Assembly: GCA_947372465.1 (NCBI GenBank)
Contig: CANBTT010000021.1
Span: 1 to 43,874, forward strand
Direction: 5' to 3'
DNA: 43,874 nucleotides
Origin: Burkholderiales bacterium
GTDB taxonomy: Bacteria > Pseudomonadota > Gammaproteobacteria > Burkholderiales > Burkholderiaceae_C
This document shows, one piece after another, positions 15,841-23,071 of this stretch (position 1 is its first letter; the number at the start of each line of letters is the position of its first letter). The notes under the pieces are model-generated. The model saw nothing but the letters and a program-made list of their open reading frames with translations. It was not told where the DNA came from and searched no databases. A program made the translations under genes and the position numbers.

Positions 15841-16694
15841 GATTGAATCTCCTTAAAACGGAAATCCAAACCAAGTCTCTCTGCCGCATAATTTGCGTGA
15901 TCAACTCCTTTTCGCAACTCTGCTGCAAAATAAGTGCTGCCCGGATGGTCACCTTCTACTATCACCACACCTAAATCATCGGCAATATCTAAGTCAATTG
16001 ACTCAAAGAATGACTTTGCCATTCCCTGCGGAGTTAGATCGTTACAGGTGAAGTATTCGCTTTCATGCCAATCAATTGGAGAATCTAACCATTTATCAAT
16101 CAGCTCTTTGTAAGCCTCTAGATTGAAGTCATTGTCTAATAAGTACTTCCAGCTATCCTCCCGATCGACGAGAGATTTCATTTCCTGTGCTTGCTGAGAT
16201 TCTTCATCTTGTGCAACCAAGTCTTCTATTTTTTCTCTTGCTAATTCGTTAAAGTGCCAAGTCAGAGGCTGGCAGCATTCAATTTCATTGATCAGATCTT
16301 TTTTATTATCGATCAACCTAGTATCAACTGAAAATACCTCGGCTTTAATTTCTGGATACTTCCCACAGGGGTCAGTGATCGTTCCATATTCATTGACCTC
16401 ATAAAAGTCAAACATCTGCGCTTGCATGTATAGCTTTGCCTCCTCAGCCAGATCCTTTAACACAGCAGAACCACCAATTGGTTTTAAGCTTGAATCTTGG
16501 ATAGGAGCTATTTTTCTTCGGAATGTTATTCCTGCGTGATCAAAGCAAATTGGATGTGCTGCCTTGACCACCCAAATTGGGTCATCTGCGTTATTTGATT
16601 CAGGCGCTTTTTTCTGCACCCTTACAAATGCGCCAATATTTGATTCGATCACTGAATTAACTATGACCGCTAAATCACCCGGTTGACAATTCAT
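15837..16694 (-). CDS. Hypothetical phage/plasmid-type protein with PGDLAVIV N-terminal domain
   Basis: A 285-aa acidic protein, not recognised as a named family. It has an N-terminal domain (1-~75) with PGDLAVIVNS and VKAAHPICFDHAG; an acidic helical middle (~140-185, LAREKIEDLVAQDEESQQAQ); and a C-terminal segment with DDLGVVIVEGDHPGSTYFAA and AERLGLDFRF. AGGAG lies 8 nt before its ATG, a strong ribosome-binding site. The N-terminal domain is duplicated in the following gene. Such PGDLA-type proteins occur in phage and plasmid accessory regions, but I can give no function. Confidence 0.65.
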   Translation of the reverse strand: MNCQPGDLAVIVNSVIESNIGAFVRVQKKAPESNNADDPIWVVKAAHPICFDHAGITFRRKIAPIQDSSLKPIGGSAVLKDLAEEAKLYMQAQMFDFYEVNEYGTITDPCGKYPEIKAEVFSVDTRLIDNKKDLINEIECCQPLTWHFNELAREKIEDLVAQDEESQQAQEMKSLVDREDSWKYLLDNDFNLEAYKELIDKWLDSPIDWHESEYFTCNDLTPQGMAKSFFESIDLDIADDLGVVIVEGDHPGSTYFAAELRKGVDHANYAAERLGLDFRFKEIQS

Positions 16695-16781
16695 ATATCT
16701 CTCCTGTTTAGCTGCTTTGACGGAAAATCAGGGTCAGCAATCTGGAACAAATCCCCCTAGTCAGTAGGTTGACCAAGCCAT

Positions 16782-16807
16782 AAAAAAAGCCCGTCTAAAA
16801 CGGGCTT
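16782..16807 (-). terminator. Rho-independent terminator of the HIT-HNH-GIY-YIG operon
   Basis: On the minus strand the stem AAGCCCGT/ACGGGCTT with a 5-nt loop is followed by a run of T. It lies about 110 bp beyond the stop of the GIY-YIG gene (16915) and before the 285-aa gene, so it isolates the nuclease operon. Confidence 0.8.
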
Positions 16808-16914
16808 GACTCTGTTTTTGCCCGTAGACCTCATCCTCTTACCACCTTGCCGAGTTGGGCAGGTTGGCGTGGTTAAACCAGCTCTTGATGATGTTTGAAT
16901 TTTATCAAAAAAGC

Positions 16915-17571
16915 CTACTTTTGGCGAGCATTTCCTTCTTTATTTAATAGCTCCGGCGAGATTTTGCTGGCAACGCCAATAAGAAGATACTCAAGGAATG
17001 AAAGGTTCGTTTCTCCGAAGTCCTCCCATATGCCAGTTTGCTTACCATCCCAAGACATTGCCCAGAAATAAACAGGCTTTTTGAGGCTTCGCCCATCAAA
17101 CAGGCAGTCAGCCCAAGCTTGGTACTTTAAAGTCTTGGCAGCGTCGCTGTGACCGTTTAAAACACATGCACTGAGGTCACCCACATGGTAAGCATAGCCA
17201 TCGCCCCAACGGGCGAATTTTGACTTGTCTGTATGAAGGTTTTTGATGTTGACAGATAGATTTGACTTACCCTTACCAAATGTTTCGGTTTTACCGATGT
17301 ACAAGGGCAGGAATTGATCAGTCTCTTTAAAGCCCATCATGTATATTAAGCCATCATATTGATGGGTTCCAGACTGCCAATCCAATATAAGCTTGCCAGT
17401 CTCAGCCAAAATTAACGACTCCATTTGGCTAGATCTTTTGAGAACTGGTCTCAGCGATGATCTTTTCCCGATCTGCGTTGTTTGCACTTCTCCTTTGACC
17501 ACATCAAACAGTGGGACTGCGTTATCTTGAATATTAAATCGATCACAAAAACGATTCCACAACGCATTCAT
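16915..17571 (-). CDS. GIY-YIG-type nuclease, third gene of the HIT-HNH operon
   Basis: A 218-aa protein. The two signature strands are GLIYMMG (74-80, the GIY part) and LYIGKTE (90-96, the YIG part), 10 residues apart as in the family. R121 in RWGDGYAYH and E194 in NLSFLEYLLIG fit the conserved Arg and metal-binding Glu, and an Asn-containing tail (LLNKEGNARQK) follows. GIY-YIG domains cut DNA in homing, repair and some restriction enzymes (for example Eco29kI). The start overlaps the stop of the HNH gene by ATGA. With HNH and HIT partners it most likely acts in defence or DNA-end processing. The exact substrate is unknown. Confidence 0.7.
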   Translation of the reverse strand: MNALWNRFCDRFNIQDNAVPLFDVVKGEVQTTQIGKRSSLRPVLKRSSQMESLILAETGKLILDWQSGTHQYDGLIYMMGFKETDQFLPLYIGKTETFGKGKSNLSVNIKNLHTDKSKFARWGDGYAYHVGDLSACVLNGHSDAAKTLKYQAWADCLFDGRSLKKPVYFWAMSWDGKQTGIWEDFGETNLSFLEYLLIGVASKISPELLNKEGNARQK

Positions 17572-18587
17572 GCCAATATCTCCAAATATCCTTCGTCTAT
17601 AGGCTCATAGCTCTTTTGCTTTACCCAAGCATGGGAATGGCTCTCGATGGCATTGGAATAGCCCCACCGAGCCACAGACTTTACCGCAGCATGGTCATAC
17701 TGCACCCCAGCCTTAAGACCAATTTCTGATAAGTCATCTGCGTGTTTCTCAGTGAACGACATCCAATTGAACAAATGAGCTTTAGCAGCCAATGTATTTG
17801 ATTTGCTTCGATTGCAGGATGGATGGGCGGCAACAAAGTTATGAACCAAGTCTCTAGGGTAAAGGGAATGGGGAACAAAGTGGTCAACATCTAGTTCTTT
17901 TAGAACACGACCGCAGTAAAAGCAACTCCCATTTCCAAGCCTTCTTAACCCATGTCCAATGATGGTCAATGCTTGGCGGGGCATTTCAAATAGGAAACCC
18001 TCCAGATCATCTGATTGACCTAAAAGGGGCTGATTTAGCTTATTGCCCTTTACATGTTCAATCCATCCACTTCGAGCTAACTGCTGGATCAGTGGCTGAA
18101 ACCTTCTTAAGCAAAAGCCTACGCCGGGTAGCAGGGTGATAAAGTCTTTCTGGCGATCATATAAAAATGCTTCGTCTGATCCACCAATATTTTGAAGGTG
18201 ATCAATTGGCATAACGACCACTGTAGCTGTGATTTTGCTCAATAACCTTTTAAACGATGCCAGCTTTCTAGCTGTCAGCAATGTCTCTGCGGGGTTTTCA
18301 TGCCTGAATTTTAAGATTTCAGAAATGACCGCAGCCTGCCTTCCATAATTTTGAATAATCAATCCATCCTTAAAAGGTGTGGCTTGCTGCCAATAAAGTT
18401 CAATGAATTTCTCACCAATGCTCCGGTGAGGTATTCTTAAAGGTTCGCCGTCATCATTTCCAAGCTCAACAGCCAGATCAGCCAAAGAGATCAGAAGAGC
18501 GAATTTATAGGTTGCGGTGAAGTCCCCTTCGGCAAATAGCCTTTGAATCTTGGCTAGAAAAGCAAGCTGGGCTTCTGGCTTGATCAA
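17568..18587 (-). CDS. HNH endonuclease-domain protein, middle gene of the operon
   Basis: A 339-aa protein. The HNH/zinc-binding domain is at ~220-266: CFYCGRVLKELDVDHFVPHS (222-241; zinc-binding CxxC, catalytic DH), then N250, and HPSCNRSKS (255-263) with the last cysteine. Residues 1-200 are helical with no recognised domain and may be target recognition or a partner interface; the Arg- and Lys-rich ARKLASFKRLLSK region may contact nucleic acid. It overlaps both neighbours by ATGA, so HIT, HNH and GIY-YIG proteins should be made in fixed ratio. The combination is not one I can match to a named defence system. Confidence 0.8.
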   Translation of the reverse strand: MIKPEAQLAFLAKIQRLFAEGDFTATYKFALLISLADLAVELGNDDGEPLRIPHRSIGEKFIELYWQQATPFKDGLIIQNYGRQAAVISEILKFRHENPAETLLTARKLASFKRLLSKITATVVVMPIDHLQNIGGSDEAFLYDRQKDFITLLPGVGFCLRRFQPLIQQLARSGWIEHVKGNKLNQPLLGQSDDLEGFLFEMPRQALTIIGHGLRRLGNGSCFYCGRVLKELDVDHFVPHSLYPRDLVHNFVAAHPSCNRSKSNTLAAKAHLFNWMSFTEKHADDLSEIGLKAGVQYDHAAVKSVARWGYSNAIESHSHAWVKQKSYEPIDEGYLEILA

Positions 18588-18973
18588 GTTTTGCTCCAGT
18601 AATCTGCCTTTTCAGGAATGATCCAACGAACTCCGCCACGAGGATCCGCCCGGTCACCAGCATATCTTGGAATCAAATGAATATGTAAATGAGGGACAGT
18701 CTGCCCGGCAGCCGGGCCATCATTGATCCCAATGTTATAGCCATCGGGTTTGAATTCATTTTCAAGATTAAGTTTTGCCTTATCAAGCAAAAGTAAAAGA
18801 TCTGATCGTTCTGTTTCAGTTAGATCAAAGAACGAACCTGTATGCCTTAAGGGGACGATTAAAGTATGCCCCTTGCTAATTGGATAGCCATCACGAACTA
18901 CCAAGCCATGATCATTCTGATCGATGACTCTCTCACCGGGTAAGGTACAAAATGGGCAAGGTTTAGTGGTCAT
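18584..18973 (-). CDS. HIT-family nucleotide hydrolase/transferase, first gene of the nuclease operon
   Basis: A 129-aa HIT protein with the catalytic triad HLHIHLIPRY (histidine triad HxHxH). An N-terminal CPFC motif suggests a structural zinc site. GGVRWIIPEKADYW near the C-terminus is characteristic of a bacterial HIT subgroup. HIT enzymes hydrolyse nucleotidyl phosphoramidates or dinucleoside polyphosphates, or remove AMP from DNA ends (aprataxin). Here it opens an operon of two nucleases, so a role in nucleotide signalling or DNA-end processing is plausible but inferred. It is divergent from the terminase small subunit gene, 92 bp away. Confidence 0.88.
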   Translation of the reverse strand: MTTKPCPFCTLPGERVIDQNDHGLVVRDGYPISKGHTLIVPLRHTGSFFDLTETERSDLLLLLDKAKLNLENEFKPDGYNIGINDGPAAGQTVPHLHIHLIPRYAGDRADPRGGVRWIIPEKADYWSKT

Positions 18974-19003
18974 TTGTCCATTCTAAGTCTTTCATTCATC
19001 ACG

Positions 19004-19032
19004 TTGATTTAGTAGAATAGTACTCATAAATA
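19004..19032 (+). promoter_or_regulatory. Candidate sigma-70 promoter of the terminase small subunit gene
   Basis: TTGATT (19004-19009) and TAAATA (19027-19032) are separated by 17 bp. They lie 34 bp before the ATG, which is preceded by GGGGG. This is in the divergent gap with the HIT operon. Confidence 0.4.
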
Positions 19033-19065
19033 TAGTGTTGTCTAAGTCTATTTCTGGGGGTCAAA

Positions 19066-19518
19066 ATGATTGTTCAGCCAAGCAACCGACGGGTGATGAA
19101 AGGGCGGTCTTTAACCGCCCAGCAGGTAGCATTTGTAAACGGGTTAATAAGGGGTGAAAGCACCGCCGGAGCCTATAGGCAAGCCTACCCAAATGATCGA
19201 AGCACCGCAGCCAATGCCAGCGTCAGTGCGTACAGACTTAAAAGACACCCCCAGATCAACAAAATCCTCAAGGATGCAGAGGAATCAATTGCGGAGCGGC
19301 TGGTTGAAGATGCTGCGCTTGTACAAAGGTATGTTCTGCATGAGTTAATTTCACTCACCAAATCCGCTAAAAGAGAAGGGACGAAAATAAAAGCACTGGA
19401 GCTGCTCGGCAAAACCTGTGGCTTTTTTGAGCCAAGAGCCGAAACTGCTCCGGTAATGGATCCAGAAAAGCTAAAGCTCGATCTGAATAGGTTGTTAATG
19501 GTTCACAGTGTGGTTTAG
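19066..19518 (+). CDS. Phage terminase small subunit-like protein (lone)
   Basis: A 150-aa protein of terminase small subunit size. The N-terminal HTH region reads SLTAQQVAFVNGLIRGESTA, then AYRQAYPNDRSTAANASVSA, the typical Terminase_2 pattern (L-T-x-x-Q-x-x-F ... AxRxAY). The rest is helical, with a central region (DAALVQRYVLHELISLTKSA) and KIKALELLGKTCGFF. TerS proteins recognise packaging sites and load the large subunit. No terL, portal or capsid gene is in the element, a pattern known from satellites that redirect a helper phage's packaging. A phage relic is the alternative. Confidence 0.75.
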   Translation: MIVQPSNRRVMKGRSLTAQQVAFVNGLIRGESTAGAYRQAYPNDRSTAANASVSAYRLKRHPQINKILKDAEESIAERLVEDAALVQRYVLHELISLTKSAKREGTKIKALELLGKTCGFFEPRAETAPVMDPEKLKLDLNRLLMVHSVV

Positions 19519-19623
19519 AGGCTCCGCCATCTGGCTAAAAACCGTTTTTCTTGAACGGCTAAGGGGTAGGTAGCCATACGCCCAAAAAATCGCTGTTTTA
19601 CACGCACAGAGAATCTTTCCATG

Positions 19624-19651
19624 AAATAAGCCACTTGCATGGCTTATTTTT
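19624..19651. terminator. Bidirectional terminator between the terS-like and relaxase genes
   Basis: A perfect 10-bp stem AAATAAGCCA/TGGCTTATTT with a 6-nt loop sits between convergent genes. It is A-rich on one side and has TTTTT on the other, so it can end transcription from both. Confidence 0.8.
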
Positions 19652-19679
19652 AAATAGAAAACATTTTCTTTGGTGACCT

Positions 19680-20501
19680 CTACACAGGATAGAGATCATC
19701 TCCATTTTCCCGACTTTTACCCTTTCCTGTGGATGTGAATATTTGAGTTGATGTTCGCATCTTCCTTTGAGGTACTTTTATCTCCATTCCAAGAGTAACA
19801 GCATACGGAATTGGATTGTTCTCTATTTCTAATTTAAAGGTAGGGTAAAGCGAACTTTTAGTCACGGGATCAGAGATTTTTTCCAACTCATTCAATACCT
19901 GTTTAGCAAGTTCTGCTTTAAAAGCTTTAGGTAATCGCTCCGACGGTTTAGCAAGCCCGTACTTTTGACCTACATTTTTGAAAAAACTATCAATTCTTTC
20001 TCTGTACTTTTGTTTATATCCTTTAACACGGGATCCAACCAGCCTATCAGCAATAATGCAATTAAAAATAATATGCATATGAGGATTAGATTCATCGAGA
20101 TGGATATCAGCGGTCAATGGCACAGCTGGAGCGAATTCTGAGTTTGCCCAAGCAAGACAGTCATTGAAATAATTTTTGATATCAATATCCGTTTTTTGTG
20201 CAGGTATGGAAAATAATAATTCAATAGCCAAAACCGCATTTTTCCTGATAATTTCTCCAATTTTATTTTCATATTCATCTATGCGGTCGCTCATATTGCT
20301 AATTAAATCAGCAGTAGATATTGGATCTAAAAGTGATAGATTCAAATGCATCCTTTGAGAATCGATATGGCTACTAGCACCGAGTTCTCTTTGGATTTCA
20401 CGCTTATTGTGTTTAAAAGCTGCCCTTAATTGCTTAAGTGATTTAATTACTCCAACATTAAATAGAAATGTATGTGTTTGAGGTGTGTTCAAATTTGGCA
20501 T
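19680..20501 (-). CDS. MobV-type relaxase (plasmid recombination/mobilisation protein, Mob_Pre)
   Basis: A 273-aa protein. Residues 28-33 read AFKHNK, aligning with AFKHNE of MobM from pMV158, where the histidine is the catalytic nucleophile (H31 here). Motif III is intact: HLDESNPHMH (134-143) supplies the metal-binding histidines. MobV relaxases nick oriT and lead single-stranded DNA into a helper's conjugation channel. It is shorter than most MobV proteins, lacking the long C-terminal coiled coil. It is convergent with the terS-like gene and sits beside a gene-free stretch with inverted repeats that could be oriT. It marks the element as potentially mobilisable. Confidence 0.82.
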   Translation of the reverse strand: MPNLNTPQTHTFLFNVGVIKSLKQLRAAFKHNKREIQRELGASSHIDSQRMHLNLSLLDPISTADLISNMSDRIDEYENKIGEIIRKNAVLAIELLFSIPAQKTDIDIKNYFNDCLAWANSEFAPAVPLTADIHLDESNPHMHIIFNCIIADRLVGSRVKGYKQKYRERIDSFFKNVGQKYGLAKPSERLPKAFKAELAKQVLNELEKISDPVTKSSLYPTFKLEIENNPIPYAVTLGMEIKVPQRKMRTSTQIFTSTGKGKSRENGDDLYPV

Positions 20502-20877
20502 ATCGCTGATCCTTGATGTTTCAGCTTTGGAACCTGCTACGAGAAGTCGTAATCAAAATAGGTATTCCAAAGCATTGCGCTTTGGAACTTGGTCTTCAGT
20601 ACTCAGAGGTTTACCGAGCCTATTTACTATCGCTAAATCAGGTCAGCTGTTCGTCCGCTCGCCGCCTGAATATTACTTAGCGTCCCTAGCTTGCGGTCAC
20701 GTTTCTCGAAACAACTCGAGCTATTCAACATTGATTGACGTTCCTTTCAATCTTTGCTCAGGCAGTCACGCCCAATATCTATACCCATGCATCAACTATA
20801 AGTCTTTTAATCAAATCCAGTCAATAAATTAAAGTGTTTTTTACGATTTTTACGAACAAGTGCGTTTAAACATATCG
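20502..20877. other. Gene-free stretch between relaxase and integrase genes
   Basis: No convincing gene lies here. A 115-codon frame on the plus strand overlaps the start of the relaxase gene and has no family resemblance. The stretch should contain the relaxase promoter and, by analogy with MobV plasmids where oriT lies just before mob, the transfer origin (see 20524-20587). The rest is AT-rich. Confidence 0.5.
20524..20587. other. Candidate oriT: three GCTTTGGAA half-sites upstream of the relaxase gene
   Basis: GCTTTGGAAC occurs at 20524-20533. A perfect 9-bp inverted repeat, TTCCAAAGC-ATTGC-GCTTTGGAA, follows at 20565-20587, so the same half-site appears three times. This begins 23 bp upstream of the relaxase start, where MobV-type origins lie. 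No nick-site consensus could be assigned. Confidence 0.4.
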
Positions 20878-22137
20878 TCAAATTACAACAAATTTTAAAG
20901 CCGTTTTTCTGCGTTTAAACGCAAAAGAATAGTCATCAAATGACAAGCTATTGATTGCCGCACTAAGGGGCTTAATTGGATACTTTGCGTCGCCATATCC
21001 ATCGCTAACGTCTCTTGACGAGTGTCCCGTGAGTCGGTCGTGAATTTCTTTAGGAATACCTTTTTCCCTGCAAATATCCTTGAAAGTGTGCCTGAAACTA
21101 TGAAATGTTTTACGTCGATCTGCTATGCCAATCTCTTGCCTCAAATAGCGACCAAACCATTGTGACCAACTCGCTGTTATTTGCCGAGATCCAGACGAGG
21201 CTAAAAGAGGGAACAGTCGATCATGACTTTTTAGCCCTGTAACATTTATTAAACTTAATAAACCAAAATCTATAAGCTGTTGATGAATGGGAACCCTTCT
21301 GCACGAAGAGCTATTTTTTAAAGTCTTCCCATTTTCTGGATCATGAACCAAGTCAAAGTACCAAATCTCACCAACCTTTTTGATATCTTCTTTTCTTAAC
21401 TGTCCAATTTCTTCCAGCCTCATGCCTGTCATTAAAGCAATGAGCGGCAACCAATAGGCTGCCTCCCCTCCACCTCCTAAGGGCCTTACTCCCATTTGAT
21501 AGATGGGCGAATCAAATATTCGCTTCAAGTCCTCAGGGGAGAAAGGTAGTCTAGATTTTTCTTGCCTCGAGGGTTTTAAAAGCTTGATATCTCTGAAAGG
21601 GTTGCTGTCAATTCTTCCGTTATTGAGAGCCACCTCAAAAATAGACTTAATCAGCCCCATATTCTTAGATATGGTTGCAAAAGCTAATCCTTCAGCCAAA
21701 AGAGCATCCTTAAATGCTACCGCAATGAATTTATCGACTTTTATTGCCTGATGCGCTTCACAGACCCTATTCAGTCGGCGCAGCGCAGTATTGGCATCCA
21801 TGAGTGTTCTAGGTCGTTTTTCTGACTGACTTAACCAGTACTTTAATAGGGTGTCTAAATCAAGCTTAGGTAATTTTTGAGATTTTTGTAACGATGAGCT
21901 GACTGAACTGCGCAGACTCTGAATTTGAGAACATGATGCTCCGGATCTAATCTCAGAGTACTCTTGTAATTTTTGCGTATGAAGTGTTGCCAACTTTAGC
22001 TCTGCCTCTTGGCGAACTGAAGTTTTAAGAGAAACCCAAAACTCAGCTCTTTGGTACTGATCCTTCAAATCAGATGGAACCCTCGCACGGTAGTAGAAGA
22101 TGCCTGATCGACGAATGAGATTGGGTGTGTGACGCAT
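20878..22137 (-). CDS. Tyrosine recombinase/integrase of the element
   Basis: A 419-aa phage-type integrase. The N-terminus (HTPNLIRRSGIFYYRARVPS) is the arm/DNA-binding region common in proteobacterial tRNA-targeting integrases, followed by a SAM-like core-binding domain (~90-185). The catalytic domain has the first Arg in ALMTGMRLEEIGQLR, the HxxR box in FHSFRHTFKD, the next His in LTGHSS and the nucleophilic Tyr in DVSDGYGDAKY. It reads away from the tRNA-Arg(ACG) gene, whose repeat starts 79 bp from its start codon. The arm-like GTGTAGCA pair lies in that gap and could let the enzyme control its own expression. Confidence 0.93.
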   Translation of the reverse strand: MRHTPNLIRRSGIFYYRARVPSDLKDQYQRAEFWVSLKTSVRQEAELKLATLHTQKLQEYSEIRSGASCSQIQSLRSSVSSSLQKSQKLPKLDLDTLLKYWLSQSEKRPRTLMDANTALRRLNRVCEAHQAIKVDKFIAVAFKDALLAEGLAFATISKNMGLIKSIFEVALNNGRIDSNPFRDIKLLKPSRQEKSRLPFSPEDLKRIFDSPIYQMGVRPLGGGGEAAYWLPLIALMTGMRLEEIGQLRKEDIKKVGEIWYFDLVHDPENGKTLKNSSSCRRVPIHQQLIDFGLLSLINVTGLKSHDRLFPLLASSGSRQITASWSQWFGRYLRQEIGIADRRKTFHSFRHTFKDICREKGIPKEIHDRLTGHSSRDVSDGYGDAKYPIKPLSAAINSLSFDDYSFAFKRRKTALKFVVI

Positions 22138-22150
22138 AGATTTGCTCCGT

Positions 22151-22171
22151 GTGTAGCAGACACGTGTAGCA
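22151..22171 (+). promoter_or_regulatory. Candidate integrase arm-type sites, right end (two GTGTAGCA)
   Basis: GTGTAGCA occurs at 22151 and 22164, 13 bp apart in the same orientation, between the integrase start and the right core repeat. The pair mirrors the one at 13488-13508 in spacing and sequence. Confidence 0.55.
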
Positions 22172-22215
22172 AAATCACTTGGTCGGAGAAAAAGCCGTTT
22201 GAAATCAAGGCTTTA

Positions 22216-22297
22216 AAATAAATGGTGCGGCTGGCAGGATTCGAACCCACGACCCCTTGGTTCGTAGCCAAGTACTCTATCCAACTGAGCTACAGCC
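22216..22297 (-). repeat. 82-bp direct repeat, right attachment site (attR)
   Basis: This is the second identical copy of 13371-13452. Beyond 22297 the sequence continues with GC of the native tRNA 5' end, whereas the left copy continues with unrelated bases. This shows which side is the original chromosomal tRNA 5' part. Confidence 0.92.
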
Positions 22298-22299
22298 GC
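22223..22299 (-). tRNA. tRNA-Arg(ACG), intact copy at the right end of the element
   Basis: A 77-nt gene with a perfect 7-bp acceptor stem GCGGCTG/CAGCCGC, discriminator A and encoded CCA. The anticodon stem is CTTGG/CCAAG with loop CTACGAA, giving anticodon ACG (read as ICG after deamination), which decodes CGU/CGC/CGA. The D-arm is AGCTCAGTTGGATAGAGT and the T-loop TTCGAAT. The 3' part is supplied by the integrated element, so gene function is preserved after integration. Confidence 0.95.
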
Positions 22300-22310
22300 A
22301 CTAGACGCAT

Positions 22311-22340
22311 AGTATAGCACGCCAAAATCAAACACAACAA
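22311..22340 (-). promoter_or_regulatory. Candidate promoter of the intact tRNA-Arg gene
   Basis: On the minus strand TTGTTG (22335-22340) and TATACT (22311-22316) are separated by 18 bp, with the -10 ending 11 nt before the tRNA 5' end. The left copy of the tRNA has no such elements, so this end is the expressed one. Confidence 0.5.
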
Positions 22341-22428
22341 ATGACTTGATGGGCTCGGGTCTAGAACGCACTTGCGCCAAGGGACAGGCCTTGACTAAAA
22401 TTTGAGCGAGACCCTGCCCATAAGGCCC

Positions 22429-22827
22429 ATGAACATCAACAACCCATTTCTTTTCAAAGTCTTTATGCATCCATCGTTCAACAAAAAAACAATTTTTATC
22501 ATTTGCGCCATTTCCCTCATCATGTGGGCCTTGTATTTGCGCAGCAACTCCACGGAGAGCGCCGAGCCAAATGCGCTTGAGACCTCATCCATGACCAGTA
22601 CCACACCGTCTTTAAGCGCACAATCCCCCACGGAAACTCAAGCACCCTCTTCTCAAACCATCAAAAAAGACCCCTTCAAGGAATTTTTAGATGCCAAAGG
22701 ACAGTCGGCTCAACCCCCTCAACAAAGCCCCGAAAAACCTTTTGTGCCAGGCACAGATCCTTTCAAAGCAAAACTGGAGGAACAAAAGAACACCCCCCAT
22801 TCAGCGGTTTCACCCTTTAAAAACTGA
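22429..22827 (+). CDS. Hypothetical single-pass membrane protein, Pro/Ser/Thr-rich
   Basis: About 132 aa with one transmembrane segment (TIFIICAISLIMWALYL) near the N-terminus. A low-complexity Ser/Thr/Pro tail follows, in which DPFK occurs twice (KKDPFKEFLDAKGQ and GTDPFKAKLEEQK). The start is uncertain: TTG at 22402, ATG at 22429 (chosen) and ATG at 22465 are all possible, none with a good ribosome-binding site. It lies just outside the right end of the element. The function is not recognised, but periplasmic exposure of the tail is likely. Confidence 0.5.
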   Translation: MNINNPFLFKVFMHPSFNKKTIFIICAISLIMWALYLRSNSTESAEPNALETSSMTSTTPSLSAQSPTETQAPSSQTIKKDPFKEFLDAKGQSAQPPQQSPEKPFVPGTDPFKAKLEEQKNTPHSAVSPFKN

Positions 22828-23071
22828 TGTTCATCATGGCGTCGCTAAGGCTCCACCTTGCTGAATAAAAGGCGGCGCTCATGAAACAAAGACAAGGGGC
22901 CAAAGCCAATTTGGTCTGATTTGCTTGAGCTGCGATTTTTATAAAACAACTGCAAGAGGCGGCGTTGATTGACCTTGATGGGTTCTTCAAAAGGCAGGCC
23001 AAGCGCGGCAAGGCGCCTGCTGGTCACAAGGGCCAGCAACAAGACTTAAGTCATTGATTTTTATAGAAAAA

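Larger units (their letters stand above)
13371..22297. mobile_element. Integrative (mobilisable, satellite-like) element in tRNA-Arg(ACG), repeat to repeat
   Basis: The two 82-bp repeats are 8,845 bp apart. Gene order from left to right: Xre regulator (-), Cys-rich lipoprotein (+), RiPP precursor candidate (+), ATP-grasp ligase (+), 25-aa ORF (+), two paralogous unknowns (-), GIY-YIG nuclease, HNH nuclease and HIT protein (one - operon), terminase small subunit (+), MobV-like relaxase (-) and tyrosine integrase (-). The integrase sits next to the right repeat, which holds the intact tRNA with its chromosomal promoter. There are no structural phage genes and no conjugation machinery, so the element would depend on helpers. 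One relaxase suggests conjugative mobilisation and one terS suggests phage packaging. Confidence 0.88.

Noticed and set aside
20485-20832. 115-codon plus-strand frame between relaxase and integrase genes
   Set aside because: It overlaps the start of the relaxase gene, has no clear ribosome-binding site and no recognisable domain. The region is better explained as promoter/oriT.
22817-23042. Two overlapping minus-strand frames of about 65 codons between the 141-aa ORF and the split tRNA
   Set aside because: They compete with each other in different frames, start with TTG or other weak codons and resemble nothing I know. One (NQRRLLQLFYKNR) might be a degraded gene fragment, but I cannot support it.
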